Shown here piece after piece: positions 12,112-21,815 of a stretch of 64,000 nucleotides of DNA. The notes beneath the pieces were generated by a model. That model made no database searches. It saw only the letters and a list, made by a program, of their open reading frames with translations, and had not been told where the DNA came from. Both the position numbers and the translations under genes were made by a program. Location of the stretch: positions 51,890-115,889 of the forward strand of contig WSUB01000136.1 in NCBI GenBank assembly GCA_019633425.1, given 5' to 3'. Source of the stretch: Tulasnella sp. 424 (Eukaryota; Basidiomycota; Agaricomycetes; Cantharellales; Tulasnellaceae). Each line of letters starts with the position of its first letter. Within the stretch, counting starts at the first letter, position 1.

Positions 12112-13005
12112 TAGAGATTGGATGGATGTACAAACGAGGACGACACAGCTGTCGACAGTGAGGTGGTGGTTTCTGTTATGGCAGGGTCTGCTTTATATGG
12201 TTTGCTCGAGGACCTCCGGATATTTGGGCACCGTGCCCCCTATTCTTCATCATGACACTATGTCAGATCCACGTGATTTGAACCTGTAGAAATTCACTTC
12301 ATGACACAAATAAAGACGTGTGCTCTGACTGATGCTTGCAGCGAGTGGTAGAGGGTTGGCAGAGCAGTTAGACCGGCCAAACCGAGAGCGCCTAACCGAG
12401 TGACCTTTTATGATTGCCATAGGTCAAAATCACGATCCGTTCAGTCTCCCATGTACACTTACCGAACTCTAGCCGCCGATGACTTGATCACGATCCGTGT
12501 CGGAGAGCTCCTGATTCTCTTTCAAACATCCCGTTCATATTTGCTGTTGAGATAGACGCTTGAGTTTCTGTTATATTTCTCGAAGGTCAGTCGAATCAGT
12601 CCTGAGACACTTGGGAGGGCCGACAGGAGATCCATTTGTGCTCCTGTTTGTCCGTAGGTTTGCTGTAATATCGATATCTTCGGCGATGCTAAGGGAATGC
12701 GGGGCCTTCCAGCGGAACTTCATGCTATTCTCATGCAATGTTATCATAGACGCTTAGCACTCTTTCACTAGGCAATTCTTGCAAGCGAAATTGAACAGAT
12801 ATCCCAGGGTTGGGTACCAGCTGCAGGTTGGAGACGGGATGTTTCTCTGCATGCTGTTTGTGACTGCTGAGACAAACAACTGCTTGTCTGACGGGGTGGA
12901 ATCCAACCACCAAACGGACTTCAGGGAGCTTTTTGAGCCTGTGGTCACTTTCGGGATACCCATAAACTCTACAAGCTTTCCTCTCCTCCTCTACCTCTCT
13001 CTGTA
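12112..13005. other. Divergent intergenic region, nothing recognised
   Basis: Lies between the divergent starts of BTB-B (minus) and BTB-C (plus). No open frame has a family match. A short frame at 12560-12757 shows no domain. Confidence 0.4.
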
Positions 13006-14618
13006 ATGTTCGATGAACAGGATCTCGAAGATGACCAGATCCTCGTATCGCACCACAGCTCTGGCCCTTACCCCGAAGTCAGCCCAGCGCCTCCTAATCC
13101 AGTACCTTTTACACGGAAGTATCTGCAGCTAGATTCGACTGATTTGATAACTGTACAAGTAAGTTGAAGCTAGCTCGAGCTTTCGTTGTATCAACTTCAC
13201 GACAATCATGCAGGTCGATCAAGTACTTTTCCGGGTCAGCGGAGACATACTTCGACTATGTTCTGCGATAAAGCAACCTATCCCAAATCCATTGAATCTG
13301 TCTGGAATTACCGCTAGTCGATTCGGTCTTTTCCTTTCCGCTGCGGCTGTCAAGTAAGATAACCCCGATAAACAAGTGATGTCCCCTGATATTAAGCGCC
13401 CAAATAGGACCATACGCGGCCAATCCCCCCCTTCATTAGATCATTGGATATCGGCACTCCACGCTGCGACCCAATTGGGATGTGACGTCATTCGGACTTT
13501 CGCCATCAATACAACGGCTGAGCAAGTAAACACCCTTGAACCAAATTCTCTCATCCGGCTGGGCCTCAGATATGGAGTCGCGGGATGGGCGAAAAGTGGA
13601 TTTGTGCGCTTGATCGACCGTGACAAGCCACTTTCGTCCGAAGAGGGAGCTGCTTTGGGCCCAGGCCTCGACCGAGTCCTAGCTATTTGTCGTTGCCGAG
13701 AGACCCTATCCAGGGGTCAAGGGGTGAGTGTCTAATTACCCCAAACTAATCAGCACTCTATGTTTAAATTGCGTCATCATTTAGGCCAACGGCCACACGG
13801 CAATTCGATTGATGGAAGAGGAACCTGCGTTGAACACCCCAGTGTACGAAAACCTGGATGGCATATATTTTACTACAGGTGCGGATTCATTGGCGGCCTC
13901 CGAGCACCCATTACACCATCAAGTTATTCTCGTTGACCTTCTGGTGCGTTTGATTATCCGTAGTCCGAGAGTTCTCTATTAACCTGGGTTCTGCAGGTTG
14001 ATGACATCGCATGGAGAGTGAGCATGTCCGCTCTTGGTTCAACTCCGTACTTCCGGAAGCGAATAGAGCAATCCCAAAATCGCGGAGGCGAAGAGCACCC
14101 TATTGTGAATCTCAGCAGCGACGTGACTAGAGCTGAACTGGAATCTTATTTGTCGGTAGCAAATGCTCGGTAGGTCCCGCCAGACCATCTCACCACCAGT
14201 TTCCCGGCTCATGGCCAACTCCAGGCGTTTTATCCACTCTTCCGGCCTCTCTTTGAATTTAACCTTTCAAGAGTGGGTTGGCGCGTTGCGATTGGCCACC
14301 ATATTTGGTCACAGCGATGCCCGAAGCTTCGCTACTGCCTTCCTGGAGCATCAACTGATGGACCAAGATCCATTCGACGTGATTGACGCGGCAAAAGCGT
14401 GTAATGTCGATCATTGGCTCCAACCGCAATATATTAGAATTTCGGAGCGCCAAAACTTTCTTTCGGAAGCAGAGGGGAGACGACTGGGAGTTACTTCTCT
14501 CTTGACAATCTGTCAATTGAGAGAACAGCTAGCCTACAGAATAGGTAGGCAGGCCGGACTTGAAATGCCGAGCAACGAACGGTCATCGCCGAAGGAAAAG
14601 GAAAAGGTGGGAAATTGA
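13006..14618 (+). CDS. BTB-C: two-module BTB protein, intact
   Basis: Predicted protein of roughly 460-490 residues. Exon 1 starts MFDEQDLEDDQILVSHHSSG. Module 1 opens VDQVLFRVSGDILRLCSA and continues SLDHWISALHAATQLGCD. Its tail is LIDRDKPLSSEEGAALGPG. Module 2 opens VDDIAWRVSMSALGSTPYF, ends its BTB part with LESYLSVANAR and continues LTFQEWVGALRLATIFGH, DPFDVIDAAKACNVDHWLQ. All exon joins are in phase and no stop interrupts either module. The end is uncertain: reading through gives a stop at 14616-14618, while a GT-AG intron after KEKEK would add TKERYFGSRL and end near 14729. It is the only fully intact two-module BTB gene on the plus strand here. Confidence 0.75.
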
Positions 14619-14729
14619 TCGGCTGTGGTTCAGTGCACATACTAAAACTATCCCATAATAGACAAAGGAGAGATACTTTGGATCTCGGCTTCGCGCTCAC
14701 TCGACACGTGTGGACAAGTCAGCCACATG

Positions 14730-15239
14730 ACATCGAGGAGTCAAACAATAGTCTGTGGCGTGTGAGCTTGACGCTCTTAGCTCGAAGCATTGTACTCAGT
14801 AATCCAGAATCGTTTGTCCTTTTTTTTTTAAACTGGAATGCCCATCTGTGGCTTGGTTTCATAAGTCTCCTCATAGTTACATGCTTCTGGGAGAACTTCT
14901 TCATCGAGATGGAACCTGGATCTCTGGGTCTTTGCCTTGCATGTTGATGCCGTAAATACCAAATCAAAGTGAGCATTAGCCTTGATAGTGGCTAAGGAGC
15001 GAATAAGTATGCTGACCCAACTGCGATACTGGTCGGTCATCGCTTTCTCCGGAGGTGGTGGAAAGATTTTCTTTCACTCTACCAGTTTTCCTGACCCACC
15101 CGCCCTCACACTTCTCCACTCCCCACTACAGCCACCGCCAATTTGGCGGACGCACTGTTCTACTGCGACACAAAAAAGAAAGACTTTACTTCCTTTGTCG
15201 CTTATGCTCAGTGAATACCCAGATTAATCGTTACACAAG
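14730..15239. other. Intergenic, nothing recognised
   Basis: Contains a T9 run near 14820 and short frames only. No domain or repeat family was recognised. Confidence 0.35.
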
Positions 15240-15425
15240 TTGAAGTTCTGAGTGAAGGCCATCCTTGTAAACAAGCGTCCCAAACAGGTGTAGCGCTCCA
15301 GAGTTTCCACCAATTCACGACGTTCTCCGGAATCTCTTCGCCACCACGCTCACTCTTCAAGCTCAGCCCATCGTCCTCCTTAGGAGTAGCTCCGGTAGAA
15401 AACGTCATAAAAGCCAACCAAGTAG
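15240..15425 (-). pseudogene. GST 3'-exon fragment
   Basis: A minus-strand piece reads STGATPKEDDGLSLKSE, GGEEIPENVVNWWKLWSATP, closely matching the last exon of the intact GST at 18136-19210 (TGGTPKEDG, VPEKIVSYWKLWSATP). Only the C-terminal exon end is present. One base is missing after WKLWSATPVWDA, so the terminal VYKDGLH is out of frame, and the stop codon is altered. It is a non-functional fragment left by duplication of the neighbouring GST region. Confidence 0.75.
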
Positions 15426-15863
15426 TGAGTAGTGTTGTGCCAGAGGGCCCTTAGGTTCGGCGAGCTAGGCCAGCTCAGGCAGTGAGGCCGAGCTCGAGCC
15501 AATATGTTCAGCTCGCTCAAGCTCGACTTGATGAACGCGCTTCAAGAGCCATCTCTTTTGGGTTGGTCCTGTCTCGGAGATACGCGGCGAAGTGCCGTTG
15601 GGCTCGATCGGGAGTTACCTTTTATGGCCAACGCGCCGGCTCTGGGTGAGCTCCGTGGACAAAGCTCAAGCGGGAGCTCACAGCTAGGTCGGGTTCAAGC
15701 TTGCCCTTGCCTAGCCCAACCAACTTTGCCCGGCACTGGTAGCGAGGTGAAAGGGAAAGCCCTCGGTAGCAAGAGGCTGTATTCCAGTCTATCTCACTAT
15801 ATCAATGGAAATAATTGCACGAAATGTGCATTCAATGCCCAGGGTCTTTAAATTGGGGATTTA
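15426..15863. repeat. AGCTC/GAGCTCG-rich sequence, possible dispersed repeat
   Basis: A GC-rich stretch dense in GAGCTC and GCTCGA words (about 15465-15680) abuts the GST fragment. Its composition differs from the flanks. A 115-codon frame crosses it but looks like a by-product of the biased sequence. It may be a dispersed repeat or the relic of a transposon. No terminal repeats or target duplication could be confirmed. Confidence 0.3.
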
Positions 15864-17252
15864 CTAGACCTCGGTCAGCAATTCCTTCTCAAGCTAGGTA
15901 ATGAAAAGGGTGGAAAGTCAGCACGACCCCAGTTTTTCAAAGCACCATGATTGAGCTTCATCTAACCTGCTGGAGAACGATAGCGATTGTTGGTCGATTT
16001 GTGGGGTCTGCGCTCCAGCACTCCCTGAGTAGACCCCACAATGGGTCATCCTCGGGCAAGCCAGGATGTTCCTTTGGGACTGGGATCCAGCCCAGGCATG
16101 TCGCAACAATCCTCGCAGCGTCATTCTTCCTGTTCCAGAGCGGGTCTCGCCCACTCATAGCCTGGTAGACGATGACAGCGGTGAAGCATCAGTGATTCGA
16201 ACATTGGCAGAGTAGGAACAGGCGTACAGCGAGAATCAGGCCCCCAAACGCGTACACATCTCCAGCGGCTGTCAAAGGACCCCCCTCAAAGATCTCCTTA
16301 GCAGTATATCCTGGTCTTCCTACATATTCCCCGCCACTGGCAAAAGTGTCTCGGTTCCGGAATTCCACCATGGTTCTCGACAACCCAAAGTTGGATAAGG
16401 CAGATTGAAAATTGTCCTGTATTATGACGTTGTTAGGGTTGATATTTCCGTGAACAGTAAGCGGCTTGAGGGAGTGGAGGTGCATGAGACCACGTGCGGC
16501 ACCGCAAAGCTATGGCCGAGCAATCAAAGGAAATGCTTGGTTTGGTGGAATATGAGAGGAAAAGATAAAATGCGCACCAGGTCGATTTTTTCGGCCCGAG
16601 TCATGTTTGGACTATTGGTGATGTGCTCCGTGAGGTTGCCGTGCTTGCACCACGGTGTCACGAGCCAAGGGGTTCCTTCAACTATCTGATATCCAATGAA
16701 CCGCAGAATGTTCGGATGATCGACTGCTTTCCAGATAACCGCTTCTCGTCTGATTCTCTGTAACATGACTGATGAGCAACATAAAGATATTTGGGCGTGC
16801 TCCCATGGCACATACAATTTGGAATCTTTCCTCCTTCACCCCATCATTACACCTAAGGTGTTTGATAGCAACTTTCGTCTCTGATCCGTCTGGATACCTT
16901 AGTAATCCGATATAAAATGAATCGTACCACCCGCAATCCTGTCTCTCTCCGGTTATGAGAGTGCCGGGGAGCTCTGGCAACAGTTCACTATCGAGAACCT
17001 GCCGACCAGGCTGAACAAGCGAGCGGTATTCGCTGTCGAGTGGGGCCAGCGGAGGAGACGTCGCCCTGAATCCTACAGGATCAGTGATCTATAGGGTAAT
17101 ATCAGTTAACACCTGTGTATAAAACCTAAGAGCAAAAGAAGGACCTGAGTGGATTGAAGTCCCTCTAGACCGGTCCTGTCATCAACTGGGATCGCGCCCT
17201 GTCTTTCAATATCGTCCGGAAGTAAAACTGGCAGACCGTTGCTATCCGACAT
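15864..17252 (-). CDS. K5: TKL-family pseudokinase gene
   Basis: Predicted protein of about 350 residues with an intact six-exon structure. Exon 1 is MSDSNGLPVLLPDDIERQG. Exon 2 carries LVQPGRQVLDSELLPELPG. The fold is complete to DVYAFGGLIL and CWSADPTNRP, with terminal exon LEKELLTEV. Catalytic positions are lost: the glycine loop is replaced by RQDCGWYDSFYIG, the catalytic loop reads HGNINPNN instead of HGDIKPxN (Asp to Asn), and DFG reads NFG. The VAIK lysine is kept. Splice sites and frame are intact, which argues for a retained pseudokinase rather than simple decay. It is closest to K4 in the C-lobe. It may bind or regulate active paralogues, which is inference. Confidence 0.8.
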
Positions 17253-18135
17253 TGGCTTCGATGAATTGAGAAGATTAGAGATCGTTCGCCCAGTATTAAG
17301 CAGCGAGGTTGTAGCGTTAAAGGGTTGAGGCAGGAGACAGGAAGTGGTTGTGGCAGGTGTGCAAAATCGTTCGATATCGCAGTCCAACCACAAACTGTTC
17401 TTCTCCGGCCTCGCTCCCTCGAACATTCCACCTGACCTGACTCGTACAAACTCCGCGAGGCATAATCAAATTCCGCAGCAACGTCACGGTCCACTACCTC
17501 GAAATATCGTAAATAGCCAGAAACACGAGCAGTAAAATAAGGAACCACCAACATCCCACATCATGTCCGTTGCTGCTTGAGCAACACCGAGGTTTTGGGG
17601 GAGAGGCGGTGCGGGGTTATGCTTCTGGAAATTACGACTAGGACAAATCTGAGTCATTTGTCTTCCGTTGCACCGTAAGGAACGTGGCTCGCCCTTTCCA
17701 AACAGGTGCCAGCAGTGATGTTCTGATATAACTTGTGCGTCAGAAATGATCGCGGATACTTATAAAATGTCTGAATTCGGACAAGCGAGCTAGTTCTTTC
17801 TGCGAAGATTATAGCAATAAGCCCTCATAGAGCAAAAGGTTGATTGCGGATAATGCGTTTCAAGTTGGGAGCTTGTTCTTCTCTTTCTCGCACATACGCC
17901 GCATGCTCGTGGTCGGAAAAGTTTCTTGACGTCACGACTGTGTTCAGTTCTGCAAGCACATTCCAGATTTTCAGGAGTTTTCTGGTGCCTCGGCCGATTC
18001 CTCGGTTATAGTATAACGAGAGGGCCCCTTACACCAGGACGATGAGGTAGTATGATGTTCGAAGGTCGCTCAAGGAGGCGGTAAATACTTATATTCAACG
18101 TTACGCAGGTTCTACAACACTTGACTACCAGAAGA
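17253..18135. other. Intergenic, nothing recognised
   Basis: Upstream region of K5 and 3' flank of the GST gene. Overlapping frames near 17165-17554 lie partly antisense to K5 exon 1 and show no domain. Confidence 0.4.
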
Positions 18136-19210
18136 CTAATGAAGGCCATCCTTGTAAACAACCGCCCAAGCGGGTGTCGCGCTCCAGAGCTTCCAATAGC
18201 TGACGATCTTCTCCGGAACCTCTGCACCATCAAGCTCAGCCTTCAAGGTCGACGCACCGTCCTCCTTGGGAGTACCTCCAGTCAAGAGCGCGATACGAGC
18301 CAACCAAGCAGCAAGGTGGAAGTCGTCCTCTCCGGGAATCTCTCCGCCGATGTATCCGGAATCGGGCAAGACAGCGGGGATGTCGTTGAGGATGAAGGCC
18401 CGGATGGTTTCCCAGGCTTCTTTGGACTTCTTGAACCAAGCTTCTTTATGATCCTTCAACGCCTCTTTCTGGTCGGGATCTGAAGGTTCTTCGGGAGAGT
18501 AGAGGTTATCGAGGAACCCGTTGATGGCGAGTTTTCTCTCGTAGAAGTCTTTGAGGTCGGGTGCGGTTGGTGCATATTTTTTGAGGGCGGCTTGACCTAG
18601 AGAGTGGGGCAGACGATGAGGTGAGCGCCCCAGCCTGGATAATATGCGTGAATGTTTGAATATGCCGCGGGCAACTCACGATGACGGATGAAGAGTCCAG
18701 GGACACTGTCGCTCTTGGCTTTCAGCTCTGCCTCATTACGAGCAGAGAGTAACGCGAAGTTGGGGTCGACGCCTTCTGCGTGGATCTTGGCGACGAAGTC
18801 GGTGCCAGAGGGCTTGCCGACGGGTTTCGGGGAGTTGGCGACCAGGTATTTGATAACGGACTACAGTGCGAACCGATTATTAGTTGTGACCAAGCTCAAC
18901 AAGCGAGGGGATGCAGCTGATGCTTACGGTGGTGTCAGTGAGGTTCTTCTCTCCAGGGATGAGAAGCGTCGGGAGGGTAGCGGCGGGGTTCTGGATGGAC
19001 GACAGAGGGGTCAGCAGCAGAGGATAGGGTCTAAAAAGCCGGGCGAACCTTTCGAACGAATTCGGGTTCAAAGTTTTCACCTTCGACGAGGTTGACTTGC
19101 TGGACGTCAACTTGGTCCTCATAGCCAAGAGCGGTGACGGCGAGCCAGGGGGCGGAGGGCCAGACGGCACCACTGAAAACGTAGAGAGTCTTTTTGTCGG
19201 CGCTGACCAT
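18136..19210 (-). CDS. Glutathione S-transferase-like protein
   Basis: Predicted protein of roughly 280 residues in at least five exons. The N-terminal part (MVSADKKTLYVFSGAVWPSA, then NPAATLPTLLIP and VIKYLV) matches the thioredoxin-like GST N domain, with the usual conserved cis-Pro region in TLPTL. The helical C domain follows: KLAINGFLDNLYSPEEPS, GEDDFHLAAWLARIALLTGG, then VPEKIVSYWKLWSATPAW and the end VYKDGLH. GSTs conjugate glutathione to electrophiles or act as peroxidases; the substrate here cannot be told. No signal peptide, so cytosolic. Exon joins (for example FVRK to NPAATLP and DTT to SVIKYL) are in phase with GT-AG introns. A truncated copy of its last exon lies at 15240-15425. 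Confidence 0.85.
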
Positions 19211-20075
19211 TTCGGGAGGTGTGTCTGAAAGGTTGGGGTGTTGGGAGATTAAGGGATCTGAAGTGGTGCTGGAGGATTAAGTACACAGGGACTCGAGGTG
19301 GTTTGATGGGATCGGACCACCTGCCCTCCGAGGCCATTAAATACGTTGAGCTCTAGACTGGGGCATCACTTGCGCAGGATTGCGTCTTCGGTGGTACGGT
19401 TGAATTGTCCCCGGGTGGTTGATTGTGTTATCAAGCGGAAGATCTAGAAAATCGGGTCGATGGAAACCGGTCTCCTGAATCATTAGTCAATCGCCGTGGA
19501 CTTTCCCATCTGCCACATGCAGCCGAAATAGAATGATCTCATCGTTGAATGCGATTGTCTCATCATTGTCGCGACTCTCTGTCAATGACACGACCCGGTA
19601 GAGAGTGAGGTGGGAAGGGACGGCGTTGCACGGTATGGGAGTCAGCCGCTGTGTCATCCATGACCAAGCACACGTGCCGAACTCACCCGAAACGGAAGAA
19701 AGCCCGCAGCCGGATGCGGTAACGCCGTGGTGCGATGCCCACATTGCGCTTCATAAAGCAACATGTCACCTTTCCATATTAGTACCGGAAGTTTAACAAT
19801 AGACGAAGAGAGAAGGTGTTCGTCGGCGTGGTGAGATCGCTTCGGCGCTTCTCGGGATGGACGCGCGCGGTACTCAAATCAAGTGAGAGCATTCAACAGC
19901 ACTCAATTGATCTAGTCGGAAGGCTCGAATGCCAACGAACCTGGCGGAGATCAATGCCGAAAGCAAGAATTCAAGATGGTCGATGTTACGTTAGTTAGTA
20001 TTAGGGAGCTCAAAATACACTTGGGACATTACGACACCACTTCGTCCTTGTGCCTACTTTGAACCCGATATACCG
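19211..20075. other. Intergenic, nothing recognised
   Basis: Upstream of the GST gene and downstream of the small gene at 20076-20778. Short frames (for example 19487-19744 minus, 19605-19796 plus) overlap antisense to each other and have no recognisable domain. Confidence 0.35.
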
Positions 20076-20778
20076 CTACGGGAAGCGAGGGAACTCGGGA
20101 ACCTCAGGCGTAGTCGATGTCAGAAGCGCTTCAGGAGGCGATTGTGATGTGGGCTCGGCTGGAGGCAGCAGATCGGGAGAGTGGCGGCCATAAGCCATCA
20201 CCCTGCGCAAGTCGTTCGTTCTACAGCCGGAGACAAAGTGAGTGTCAGTTTTACTAGATTTCTTGAAAAGTTAAAGTGGTCGACGCACTTCTGCTTGAAC
20301 TGAGCTATGTATGTCTGGTCCACGGATTCAGCCTCAGACCTTGGGGGTTTAGGGGGGTAGACGAAAAATAGGTTAGGACCTTGCCTGAAGAGAGTTGTCG
20401 GGGATCGGAGACAACTTACAGAGAATTCGGCACCTTCGTTGAGGTTTCAATCACATACATACTGGAGTTGGTGTTCGGTCCTGCAGTCCCTGGTGACCGC
20501 GCGGCAGTGGCACCAGGAGCCTCTGAGACTTTGATTCCAGATACAACTACATCTTCCGACAGACTTCTGACAGTCGGATATCCCATAGGATCAGACTCAT
20601 CGAACTCCATAACCAAAACCGTGTGCTGGCCTGCCGGTGGTGGAATGACATTGACTGGGGGGTCATCGGCATACTGATAGTGGATAATAGCGGGATGGGA
20701 CAAGGTGGACGACGCTGGTCCTCGCACGGCATCGCTTGCAATGAGAACGTATCTCGGTGGGTCTTGAATTCCTGACAT
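20076..20778 (-). CDS. Small unrecognised protein, three exons
   Basis: Predicted protein of about 195 residues starting MSGIQDPPRYVLIASDAVRG. Conserved-looking stretches are HPAIIHYQYADDPP, TVLVMEFDESDP, PTVRSLSEDVVVSGIKV and MYVIETSTKV. Exon 2 reads SEAESVDQTYIAQFKQK and exon 3 TNDLRRVMAYGRHSPDLLPP, ending EVPEFPRFP. Both introns have good GT-AG sites and keep phase. No domain is recognised, and there is no signal peptide or membrane helix. Its start lies about 35 bp from a degenerate copy of the kinesin-5 promoter and exon 1 (20815-21010), so it probably once shared a divergent promoter with the kinesin gene. Confidence 0.65.
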
Positions 20779-20814
20779 CACAGCGCGGGGTGGTGGTTGT
20801 CGAGAAGCACACGT

Positions 20815-21010
20815 GAGGATCGACAAACATAGTCACGTGAGGAGTTCCATTGTTGCCCGGGAAGCAAACTCGCGACCAGCTCTATTCTCTCCTCGATCAA
20901 TGCAGTTGGCTACTACTTTGACACACACAAGTTACAATCCTCGGGTCAAAGAACACCTCGAAGAAAACCTACCGCCGAAACGGTTCTCTCATAGCTCTGC
21001 CATCCGACTG
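20815..21010 (+). pseudogene. Degenerate copy of the kinesin-5 promoter and exon 1 start
   Basis: From GAGGATCGACAAACATAGTC onward this matches 25409 onward (GAGGATCGGCAAACAAAGTC), including the CACGTGA motif, GAGTTCCATTGTTG and AGCAAACTCGCGACC. Similarity continues more weakly past the kinesin ATG into the first codons, where the start codon is lost. The far end is approximate. It is not expected to be translated, but it may still act as part of the promoter of the minus-strand gene at 20778. Confidence 0.7.
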
Positions 21011-21815
21011 TTGCCCAATTGTCCTCAAACGGCGTCGACGACGATACCCGTATGCAACCCATGGCCTTGCCTACCTCCTACTCTCAAGATCCCCACATTT
21101 AGTGTATTACATGTCTTTCCATTTGTAGAATTTTTATCACTATCGGGTCTCTCGATCCCGAGCTTCTGCAAGAATCCTCTGTTCAGACCACGGGTGACTG
21201 CCTACTGTTTAATAAGAGACGCACGCAAAGCATATTGTTCATAATTGGGGGAACCAAATGCTAGACCCTGTTTAGGATATACTCGGAGCGTTTGGAGTAC
21301 CAAGCTCGCTTTCCGACTCTGGATGCCAGGGGTCTTGCAACTGGTAAGCAGGTTATCTATAATTGACTCCCTCTCATATTGCAATACCCTCTACTTTCGC
21401 GCAGGCCGATGCTCCATAGCGCCGAGTAAGCGAGCTCACGCTCACGTAGCTATGCTGCCTCCTCATCAACTCGTTACATTCGCTTCATTTAATGGGATGG
21501 CGTCGTTTACTCCGTTCTCCTTGTGATCCCGCTTTCTTGCCCGTGCACTTGCAGCTTTTATTGTTTTGATAGCGTAGATTTTTCCCCGTCGTCCAAATTT
21601 GTGATTTGTTGTCCTGCGTCCTTGGACCACGCGTAATTGCAATTCGACGTTCGTACCGAAAAGAGGAATATGCGTGTTGGAAATGTGTACGGAGCTGATG
21701 ACTCGGGTCCATCGTCCGCACCCGTTCCTCGTGTTCGGCTCTTCCTCCTTCAACCATCCTTGGGAACACGCCATCTCTCCGCCCCCAGCAATTAGATCTA
21801 TAACAACCACATCTA
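21011..21815. other. Upstream region of the fused kinase gene
   Basis: No gene recognised. Frames of up to 158 codons on the minus strand (21466-21942) run antisense into the kinase first exon and show no domain. The segment lies inside the block bounded by the two kinesin promoter copies. Confidence 0.35.
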
